Below, in pieces: positions 35,601 through 47,600 of a stretch of DNA of 64,000 bases. The stretch comes from Patiria pectinifera (taxonomy: Eukaryota > Echinodermata > Asteroidea > Valvatida > Asterinidae). Position 1 is the first letter of the stretch. Every line of letters begins with the position of its first letter. Location: contig CM057135.1 of NCBI GenBank assembly GCA_029964075.1, forward strand, positions 31,113,366 through 31,177,365. Reading direction: 5' to 3'. A program made the position numbers and the translations under genes. The notes under the pieces are model-generated. The model ran no database searches and had not been told where the DNA came from. It saw only the letters and a program-made list of their open reading frames with translations.

Positions 35601-38600
35601 TGTCTGTTTTTGGAGTCTCTAATCTTCTTGAATTCTGAAAAAGAAATCGCTGAGAAGCACAGGAGACAAGACTTACTTGTGCAGGCTACAAAAGCAGGGT
35701 ACAGTTCACGGGTCAGGAGTGGCTCAGGGAGGTCACGGAAGAACTCTTTCAAGAGCGCCCCCACATCATGAGGATTGTGATTATCATTGAGAATGACCTC
35801 TTGACCAGTATCTAAATCCTCCCGCAACTGCAAAAAAATCCAGGGGAAAAAATGCATTTATTATTTATATTTGGGCATTCAGTCGGGAAAGCCATGAAAA
35901 TCCTTCAACTTATATCTGGTGAGGTCCCTTGGTAGAAGATGAAAAAGGAAATGACAATTTTAGGTGTGCGGTGTAAATCTCAAAATGACATTCAAGAGAA
36001 AACTCACAGACCCAGGAAGGGACTGAAAACCCAATCCACATGTTTTCCAAGTTGGGATTCGAACCTGGGTCACAGCATATTGGAAGGCAAGGAAAATACT
36101 GCTTCTACCAACCTGATACCCTTTGATGTTACATTGATATTTGCGTACGTGACTGCACAATCAACTGATGAGAAATCACAAACTAAAATAATAATCAGAA
36201 AATCCAACCAAAAGCTTAGCGAATGTGTGATGGTTTTAGAGGTATCGATTGATAATTCATTCAGTCTGCCAGTGGGTGACCAAATGTTAAATCTTCTCCT
36301 TGAGGTCAACTCTTGATGCATTTGATGCAGAGACATGGAAGTGGTACGGGGGCACAATATTGAAAATCAATTCATGTAGTGACCCCGGTGAGATTTGAAC
36401 CCGGTACAGCAGTTACTGACACGTGCACCCATTTGCTCACAGCATCATGCATCACTCAACAGTCATCATCCATGACCCTAATCCCTACCCACCCACCTAA
36501 GGGATTATCTCCTAAATCCTCCATAATCCCAGGTCACTCTGATCACCTGTCCATGCAATCAGTGCTGACTGATCCAGTTGATCCAATTCACATCCTAAGG
36601 GCACACCCTTATAAATCCCAGGATCAAAATATTCGGACGTTGTAAAGGAAAAGAAAAAAAACGGACTGGATGTATCCAATGCCGACACTTGACATTTGCA
36701 ATGTTCAAGACAACACTGAAATGTTTGTTTAATGTTACATTTTTTTGTAACTCTTAAATTCATATTGCACAATTTGGGAAAGACTTTCATGAATATCCGT
36801 TGGTTTATTTAAAGCAAAGGGTTGATTTTAGTGGTATGTATTTGCAAAGTAGTTTTGAAATAAATTTATAAGATGACACGACTTAAGGTACCGGTAACTA
36901 GACCATCCAAACTACAATCGTTTCACTGCTCTAGATCTGTGTGTGTCAGAGAAGATGAAGCTACTAATGCAATCCAAAAAAATCTAAAATCTCTGTCGGC
37001 GTCTATACTGGTGGTTGTGCGGTCAGACACCCGTGTAAAAAATATAATAATTCAGCGACCAGGGCATACAGCACAATTTGCAATTCATACATTATAGTAT
37101 AGCGATCCGGCGTAGCGATCAAATATCACGTGAAGTGTGGCTATACGATAACAACTCCCCAGGCAAAGAAGAGATCAGTTTTATTCCTGGTCAAAAAAGC
37201 ACTACCCGTGCTTATCAAAACATGGCGAGTATCAGGCTGGGAATTCAAAAAGAAGAAAAAAGGCAGGCCTGAATATTATGAGTAACTTCTGAGTAGAGAA
37301 ATGTATAGGTCTCAAGGACCAAAGTGTAAGGAGATACAATAATTGCTTTTCGTCCAATAATTAACAGGGAAAAAATATTGAATTTAAAAAAAACCCTATT
37401 GTCACCCTTCACAAGGAGAAACATGGACCAACAGTACTTACACATAAGACACCATCAGGTTTGACTCTCCATTCAAATAAGGCTTGTGAATCATATACAT
37501 TTGCATATTGATCCGTTATTGGCATCAGATATTGATCAGTACTTAGGGCTAATGGTTGATTACATGTACTTAATCCCTCAATGGCCAAGCAGATACATGG
37601 TCTTGTTTATACATATGGCATTCTGAGCATCAGAAGGATCTTGACTGATTTTGCATTTAAAAAGGGCCGAGTTGGAATTATTTTAAAATACACATTGGTA
37701 CAATATTACACAATAATACTGTTTTCCAAGAATGACTCTGAAATGAAACAACATGCATGAAATAAACAACCCCCAACAGTTGGAGAGGGAAACAAAGCAT
37801 TTTGGCCTCTAAGCAAAAGCATGATATTGATTTTTGTTTTGTGTTGTTGGCCAACAAGTTACTAACAAAGTTCCCTAGTATAGAAAGGGGAAAGTAACGC
37901 TTACAGAAACACAGCAGCATGTACAAGTGTTTGTTACTCTGAGAAGACTTTCTGCATTTCTTGAGACAGATGCTTGGGATCTTGGAGGGCTGGAAACTCA
38001 CAGAGGAACATCTTTATTGAGAGCTGGCATCATAACGCCAAGGCGCATCATGATATGGTGTCGATGGTTAAATAATTCAAACATTTTCAGGAGAATTGAG
38101 ACTGCGTCACATCTTGAAATGACACAGTGGAACACTTGCTAGATCCAAGCCATGAGTGCTATTGATGTGACGTCTTTGCTGATACAAGAGGATAAACTGC
38201 AAATGTCGCTAACCACATGAGTATCTACAAGTACTTCAAGGGGACTTGTCTTACACGTGAAATGACTTAAGATGTTACTGCTCCATTCATCACCAGAGAA
38301 GTTACCAAATCTGCTGACAGTTTTTTACTTATAAACTAGATATGAAATCAATCAAATATAAAAGTTCTTTAGCTAATGCTCCAAGAATACAGGCAGTTAT
38401 TGTATTGACTTAACAACTTTAACGATGAGGGTGAGCATGAGGCGGACTACATTGATCGTTATTGGAGTGCTCAATGGCATCATAATATTCCTCAACTATC
38501 GTGCCATGAGTGATGAGTCGCGCCAGAGATCCAAGGATTTCATCAGGAGCAGGTTTGATTATGTCAAGAACCTTGTCCATGCTCAAGGTCAAGATGATGC

Positions 38601-41600
38601 TGATTACGCCATTAATGAGCAGAAACACAAGAAGCCACTTGTATGGAGTGAGATTGAGGGAATCCACAAGGCATTACCAGCATATGAGAAGATGCGAAGA
38701 GTTTTGTCCAACCTACAAGATTACAAACGTTACTTTTACCGTGAGGCGGTATACTTTGACATCAACGGGGAAATGCTGAGATACAAGTCGGTGCCGAATG
38801 TTGGCGACAGTGATCACCTGAGGGCGCTCTTTGCTGACGTGCTGCAGACTAATCGTAGTTTGAGGATTGGAGTGATTGGGGGTGCTTTGTCTTATCATAA
38901 CGTTTGTTTGAAAAAGTCTTGCGTTTATATCGACATTGTTGTCGATTGGCTGAAGAGAATGTTAGACACTAAGGTTGTACTCCACAATGCTGCAATTGGT
39001 ACGACGAGCAGTGACTACTTTGCTTGGTGTCTCAAGCCTCATTTAGACGTGGATAGCATGGACATTATCATATGGGAACTATCGACAGAGGATTACATCA
39101 ATCGTGACGTCTACTTCAAGCGTGGACTAACAAACGCTGGTTGGCCGCAGGAGGAAATCACCCATAGAATCCTAGACCTTCCTAAGAAACCCTACCTCAT
39201 GTATTTCAATTTCCTATCCACGGCCAACATTCGCCAACGAGACTGTGTGAATTCTGAGTATTTCTCCGGTCGTCATCTCGCTAAACATTACAATGTGACT
39301 TCTATCAGCTGGTGTAATGCCATCTGCACTAAACTCTGGAAACCTGGCTTCACCCCAGACGACTTGATCTATGCTGACGAATTACTGAGTGAGAGAGCTC
39401 ACCAACAGGGGGCGCTCTTCATCATTCATTACTTGCGTACCATCTTAGAAGAGCTGACAGTGAACTTTCTCAACAAGACGCATCACGATGAGAGGTACAT
39501 CCAGCATCTGATTGGCCTCCATGATGATTTTGTCCGAAACACCTATGGACTAAACTCTGAACCTATCAGGACAACCATTAAATCTCTCAATGATTTGAAT
39601 ACGATCATCCCTAAGTTCTCTCATATAGAGTTAAAGGATCCCCAATGCTGGCCCATATCTAAGCCCCAATATGAACACAATCACAGTCTTGAGGTAACAA
39701 TGAATGAAGGATGGGAACTTGGTTACTCATACAATGAGAACTGGTATATGAGTACTGAGCCCAACCAACGCATCACCTTCAGAATCAACATTCCTCAACA
39801 TCGGCAGAATCTCAACGCAACAATCGCTGTAGCTCTCATCACATGTAACTACTGTGGACAAGCGTTGGTCTGGCTCAATGATCAATTTGGAGATGCCAAA
39901 CTTATCAATGGTAACGACAAGAAACACAAGTTTTCTGTGCGCAAAATGTTCACTGGTGTTCTGCCTGGTGGATATGCAGTCACTGTTAAGAACATGGAGG
40001 AGAGACCAGTGAAGATTGGTGCTGTTATGATGTCATACGAAGAGCCTAGGAATGGGACACAGTTTATCAGGAGAAATGTGGAGCAGTTTGGAGGACCCAA
40101 AATGTGGAACAAACTCAAAGGACCATCGTTGTAAATTGTGCCTAGTTTTGTAACTTAAAATAGAATCCTTGTACATAAGCTGCTCATTCAAATCAGAGTT
40201 TTTTCCAGAGTTGAGATTTTTAGTGGAGAACTTTCCAATAGTGTAACATTTTTGGATCGGAAATGCAATTCATTTTTTTTTTTACAGATTTTCGTTGTTA
40301 GAGATTTGTACATCTTACGGTAAAGATTCCTGAGTTCTATAAGAGCTACAAAGCTTTAGCATGATAAAGAAGAATGCAAAATAATAAAACTGATTGAGGA
40401 TGTGTGTGCATCCCTAAGTCAGAGATGCCACAGGGTCTGCTTGAAAAAAACCCCGGAACGGCTGCTTGAAAAAACCGGACTTTTTTGGGTGTGAAAAAGC
40501 CACTCCGAGGCGGACACAAAGTCCCCGTTGTCATCTTTATCTTGTAGCCAAGCCAAGTTCTGTTTATTTTTTAATTTTGCTTCTATGGCCTTTAAAGCTG
40601 TCGGTTCGTTCAATCACTTTTTCCATATTCCTAATATTTATTCTGCCTACCCGAATTTCCAACGTAATATTCGACACGAAACGTGCATGATTCCACAACA
40701 CTGCTGTCGGTGTACATGATCCTTGCACTACGCGATGCGCTCAACGAAAACATGGTTGGTACCCGCATTTTTTGTATTCACATATATATTTCCAGGCTGA
40801 ATGCTATGTACTCAACACGCCCGCACGCAGTGAAGCACGCGCGAGGCGCCATTGTATACTGCGTGCAATTAAGTACGTTGGCCGCTTGTATCGCATGCTA
40901 TTGGCTCGGCAACAACATACACAAAGACTGTTTTTAAGACTACTTCAACGAACAACGTTGTGCCATGCGTGCGCCTAAATGTACTAAATCGAGGTAAAAA
41001 TCAACGCATTTCCACAGTTTTTCTTCTCTTTTTCTGGTTAATTTGACGGCCGGAAAAACCGGAATTTTGTGAGATTTTAAAAAAAACACCAGAATTCCGG
41101 TTAAAACCGGAAAAGTGGCATCTCCGCTTAGTGTCCCCTTTGAATTCTGGCTTCAAGCAGTTGTTTAATAAAATAGTATTGACATTCTTTATTTCTGTTA
41201 CGTAGCGTCAGGCAGTCATACTATGTTTGTTATTCATGATCATAACCAAAAGAAGCAAATGAATACAGATTTCTTGAAAGCAACTGTCAATTCACGTTGC
41301 AACTTGACAAATTATAATTGGCAGGAGATGGAAAAATTCTCCATGTACAGACCCCAGGATGCAGGCTTTTTGTCAATTACATTAATTCATCCACTGAAAA
41401 TGATTTGTCATAAACTCATGTAAAGAACGTTTTTTTTGTTCTGACAGAAAAGCAATTATGATGTTGTCTGAATCCATTACATTTTATATTTGTCCTTGAG
41501 TGTTTTTACTTCTAGTTGACACATTGCAGTAATAAGTTGGAATAAGATGCTGGATTTAAATACGACAAGACATGAAGCTATATTGATAATGTTTAAATGT

Positions 41601-44600
41601 TTGGGTCTCAATACAGCTTATATTTTTTGCCTGAAATTCTCCAATGCACAATTTGTTCCCAATCAGCAGGATAATTAGGAAGTCTGACCAGTAATTTGAA
41701 GACACATTTTCCATATGTTGAATTTATGAATGCAACTTAGGTCAAGCATTTCACACCCGTTTTAATTTTGTGCACCAGGGTTGCGCAGAACCAAGTATTA
41801 TTAAGAGTAAGTTGGGTCAGGCTAAACAGATTTGGGTTTGAGAGAGCTCAACTATATGTACTACATTGTAAATTCCCCTATGACCAGACCCTGGAGTCGT
41901 TTTGAAGGACGGCAACAGGTGTTACGCATAGCTGCTCCTTGTTGTATCAAATTCACACTTGATTATAATTTTCAGAATAACTTACAAAGTCCAGTTCTTA
42001 CCTGTCTGGTTCGTTTCTTGGATCCACCCACTCTGAAGATACCCAGTATGTGCAAAGCTCTCTTCTCTAGATGATTGAAGCAAGCCTTGACTACCTGAGG
42101 GACCTTAGGTTCTTGAGGCAGTAAGCTCTTACGTCGTTCTCGTCGTTGAGCATCTACCTGGGCGCCGCTGCTGGTTGATAGAGAGAGGGCATCTAAGAGA
42201 GAGGTTGAGGTAGAGGAAGTGGAACCAGAGGAAGAGGACTGGGCCAGACTGGAGATGTCTTCTGCGGAACCCTGCAGGAGGCAAGACAAATAATCACAAC
42301 TAGTTTTAGCACAGATTCTTGTATTGAATAAAAATGTACATAGACCGTGCTGCTGGGCCAAAAAGCAGCTATGTAGGCAGCTACGGTTATGTTAGAAAAT
42401 TCAAGAAGATTTCATATTTTGGTGATGCTCACGGGTCAGGGAAGATGATCGCCATTTAGAATTCAGCAAGAAAAATATAGCAGATCTAATATGTTTGTCT
42501 GACTTGTCAGAGGCAGACATTCATATAATGTGATATACAGGTAGTGTGATATAAAATACCCTATTTTAAACATATCTTGTTTTTATAATTGTGAGCTTAT
42601 AAATTGTTCATTTTTGTTGTACACATTTACTTGGATAGACCCCTACTGAAAACAAAAAGGAAAAAAAAATCTTAAAACATTTCAGGTTATGATTTGCGAC
42701 ATACTCCCTAAAGATTACGTGAGATGTAAATGATATTCTATCTCCTGAGCTCATGTCAACAGATTCTGTATGTGTAACCTTTGAAGTGGAGACTTCTTCA
42801 GGAAATCTAGGAAATACAGCAACAATTGAGTGGCCGGCAATGACTATATATAGTAACTCATTTCAAGCGTCATGTATTTAGCAGAGAATCACAGAAATTC
42901 TATGAAGGCTCAAGTCATGAGCAGTAAATTAATTTCAGGCTATTTTTGAAATAGAATTTGAACGTCAAAATACAGTTCAGAGGAAACTCAAATGGCGGCG
43001 ATATTTTAGGATTCGGAAATTATGACAGAAACATATTGTGGCAAAACTCAAAACTTCTTTGAAATAATTTAAAAGTAGAATTAAGGTCCAGTTTCTGCAT
43101 TATCTAGACTACCATGATTCTCATTGTCTGAGCTGCCTCCCCCCCCCCACAAAAAACCTCAAAACACGGAGAGCACAAAAAAGCCTTTCGTTGAGATATG
43201 CTAGGATTTGTTGGCGTACTTGTTATTTTTCACCACAGCTCAAGAAACAAATTTTACATGTATGATAACACCCCAAATACAACTATATTCTGTAATCTGT
43301 GACATTGAGATACTATCTTGTATCAGTCTCAAATGAATCCTGTTACTTAACACGTTGTTCCAGTGCCAACGAATTTCCAATTCAGTCTGAAATATGAAGA
43401 AATATGCCTACAAGGAAACGACAGGAAGCAATAAAGACATCTGAATTTAATCAGAGTAATTTGCAAGTTACAACTGAACTGCTTCAGGTAATGGAAAAAG
43501 AAGGAGAAAATAAGAATCCTGAGTGAAAGTAAGCATGACTGATGCGACGGTCGGCATCTCTCCAATTCGTGATTAATGGCAGGTTTCTTGAACACATTTC
43601 CCCCTTAAATGACGTCAGATTCTACGTCCGACGTCCGGTCCAGTGACGTCAAAAATTCCTCATGCATGTTGAAGTGTCTTGGGGACATCAATCACAAAAC
43701 TCATCGGTGCCCTGCGGATGCACACAAACTGAACCCGCGGTGGGGCCTGGTAACCATCCTCGAGTCATTCAACGTTATTCTGCTTCATTTAATCTCTGAT
43801 AGAGTTCAGGCATTGCATCCAAGACATCCAATTTACTTTGGCGTTTTTCTGTGATTGCTTTTGCGAATGGATAGGATACATCTTGACAGGTTTTTTTTTT
43901 GCCTTTTCATCACACAGGGTCAAGGCCAGATCAGATCTTATTGTCAAATCGTTGAACAGGAAAAAAGTATCTTTAAGATAACATTACATACGCTTCAGGC
44001 AAGCTGCTCCTCCAATGAACCACATAGCAAGACCTCACCCGTGCATCACTTTTCCTCATCCTCACTGTATTTACTTTCATTTTTTTCTCACGACTTGCAA
44101 TAAAATCTGAATTTGCTCTTGTGAAACTGACTGTGTATTATAGTTGTTTCCTGCATGCAAATGGTTAGGACATAAACCTGTTCTTAGGGACATTTTAAGC
44201 TAAGCTTAGTCCAAAACGGACTTGCACATGAAATATGGATGTTAATGCGGGTGGACTCTGACAATGTTTGCTTGAGGTACCGGTATAAAGGATCAGTATA
44301 CACACATGAACATGTACGATGATATATATTATTAACCAATTTGGATCAAGCCCAAATCGAGGAAATAGCAGGACTTCTTACATGTACATCCCTGATATCA
44401 GGAATACTACAATAATTAAAGCTCACTTCTTCAGCTATTCATCCATGGACAAATTTATATTTTATTATCAATATCAAATAGCAAAAGAGTAAATAATAAA
44501 ATAAGTTGTTACACTGTCGTCGATATCATAACAGCACTGTGGACTCTTATTCTTAGATTTTACTACCTATTTCTTTGTCTCAGTTTACCCCCAGTCGGAC

Positions 44601-47600
44601 AAGTGTGAAGGTCAAATGGTAATAAACGGTGACTTTTTTTTATTGATCGATTGAAGTCAGGATGGCAAATAAGATTTGTTTGTGTGCAGAAATGGTGGCC
44701 ATTTTAGCAGGGCCAGATTAAGTGTTCAGTAGGCCCTAGGCACCAGTGTTCCTTAGGCCCTACTCGGCCCGAGGCACTGGCACCAAGTTTATGTTGATGC
44801 TACCGGTACATGTAAGCTGTACTAGTAATCATGGACCTAGGACAAAAGGGTTAGGGCACAAACAATACGTCCACGATTGGCCGATAGTCCACAATTAAAA
44901 TTCGTGTAAAAACCAATGAGAGTTGTTGCTAAAAATATGAGTACAAGCAAAGGAATGAGTGGGACAATTGGGGTCCTCGATTGCCGGTGTTTACAAAGAT
45001 GGGTAATGAGTTTGTTTCTGCATTCAATAAGGGACGTTGAACAATAGAGGACAATAGAGGACAATAGGGTCCCAATTCCCGAAGGGTCCCCAATTTGGAT
45101 TGGTGTACAAAACATATGGGAGGTCTTCCTAAAAAGTTAAAGTACACACAGAAGAGGGGCAGGGGCAATAGGGGGTCCACGATTGCAGGCAAATACACAC
45201 TTATGTGCATGTGGGTGTATGCTTTTATGGCACACTGTGGTTTGTAGGCCCTCAAATTTTTCGTAGGTCCCACATTTTTCGTAGGCCTACATGTAGGCAC
45301 AGTGCCTACTGTGTCTATTGGATATTCTGGGCCTGCATTTTAGTAATATTTTTACACTACATCAAACATTGAATTTATATGGACGGTGTGAAAAAAAACT
45401 ACCGTATATTCATCTAATGGTCTACGTGTAGAACCTGCAAAAGGCTGCATTCCATTCTGTATGTACTGAGATTTCATTAATCCTGCAAAAAATAGTCTTT
45501 TGACTGCATATGGCGTGATCCAAAAAGGCAGAACTGCAAATCCATAGCAGAATTCCACACTTTGTTGCAATGAATGATTAATGATTCTAATTCTACTTAT
45601 CCTGTGATAGGCCTATGCCTTCATTATTGTATGTAGGATTATGAAGTTGAATAGTGATAGGTTATGCAGGTTGATAGCTTTATGTTGGCTACGTGCTTCA
45701 GTCACGTATTCCAGCTTTGATACGATAGGCAACCCAGCTATGTCCGCCGTGACTCTCATGAAAATGTAGGCCATGGTTTATCTTGGCAATACCAATTGTT
45801 GATTGATGTTCAATCTTTCAGGGAATAATTGGGAAGAAAATGAATACTTGTCTGGCACGGGCACACAGCAATTTCATAGAGAGAACTGACATAAATGATC
45901 AACTGATTTTTGTTTATTGGCGCCAACCTTAATTTGCAAAAATCTACTGTCTGTGTTTGGAAATTTGAATGCAGCAACCAAGTTCCCAAGTTCAGATTTT
46001 AGAAGTTAAATTGCAAAATAACCGTGCATGAATAAATGGTTTTAATAAGATACTTTTCCCTTAAAAATACAAAAAAAACCTCATGATTTTGCACAATTAT
46101 TATACTACAGTTCAGGCATGTTATGTTGTTATTTTCTTGGGCACAGATTATCCAATCAGACCTTCTTATGCAAACATGCATTCTGTGCAAAGTTGTCCTT
46201 TCAGTCAAAATCAGTCAAGTGACTGTTTTTAACAGTTGAGTGCTGCCTGCCTATATAAAGCAGGATTGACTGGCTGTGACTATTTCTGTCACTTGATACA
46301 GCTATGGTTTGACTGTAGGTGATTGATTAGACAACTGTGCCTGCCAGTTGCCTGCTTTTGTCTGTTGACAGAATTTGACTAGTCACGGTACTTGCATAAG
46401 AAATATGATTTGATTGTTGGTGGCTAGCGAGTGTAAAAGGCATGGCAGGGAAAGAGGATTGATTATTTAACTGTCTGTGACTGTTCAGACAACAAGAGGG
46501 TTAAATATGATAACTGGGTCTCAAAGAATCCTGCTTTTGTGTACAAAAATATGCAGATATTCACTGAGCTTTGAGCCTGAACTTGAAACAAAGCTGTTAT
46601 TCATCTGAGAAAAAAGAGGTTTTTTTTTGTTAGCCTGCTGTGACCATTATACAACCCTCTTTGCTTGCCTCTCCCGTGAGTGTTTGCATTGTATCGCTCC
46701 AAGTTTGCCTTGGGTCAAGAGCATCTGCCTAGTAAATTAGAGTTTTATGACTTCCCAAATGGAATGGAGGTTCAACATCAACACATACCGCCCATTCATC
46801 ATGCAAACCTTGTATTAAGGAGAAAAAAATGTTGGTTAGGTATATGTGGTCTCTAGTGGCCAAGGAAAAATGCTGCAGGAAGAGTTTTTGACAAATTGTG
46901 GGGAGGTCAGATATGTGATGTGAGTTGTAAACAAAAATTGAGATATTTGTGCAAATTTAACATGAATTCCAGAGTCAGTGACTTGTTAATGGTGTAATAA
47001 ATGAACTTGCTTATAACTTTGAGAGTAACAAGATCATAACCTGCAAGTTGATAGTCCAATTCAGGGTTTCACAAGCCCATCAAACCTACATTTGTGGCTT
47101 CATGGCCTTGTGGTACAGTCTAGCTCAGCGGAAGTCGGGAAGAAGTCTATTTATTTAGAGATCAGTTTTTTACCGTTTCCATAAGCCATGCCTTACTCAT
47201 GGGTCATAAATATGTACAATGGAATGTCCGAATGTACACTGTTGCAGTCAATGTGTAATCAATGTAGCTCAGAAATCACTCTGTTTAATCTATACAAACT
47301 TTATGTTGACTTTGGATATGTAAGTTTTATTTCATTTTAGGAGAGGGCCCCATACACATGTAGCTCAGTATAGGACTTGGCTTGAGGTAATGTTTGTACA
47401 TGTACATGTAGCTCTGTGTTGTAAATCTGACGAAATTAATCTCAGATTCTGTCATTCTGACCAGTTCTGAATCTGAATGGTATAGTTGGCAAGGTATCCA
47501 TCAGGAAACATCACACCAAGGGTACTTTTCAAGGGTAATAAAATAACAGAAATCATCACCGTGTACTTTTCATTTAAACATTTGAAAATAGCAGATTTTA

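Larger units (their letters stand above)
35828..38424. other. ARHGAP6 intron, part downstream of the nested gene, with two tRNA-derived SINE-like pieces
   Basis: Apart from SINE-like sequences at about 35990-36140 and 36370-36460, I see no coding exon or clear element. GCTCATTAACGAT-type regulatory words are not evident. The stretch at 38300-38424 should hold the promoter or 5' UTR of the nested plus-strand gene. Confidence 0.4.
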
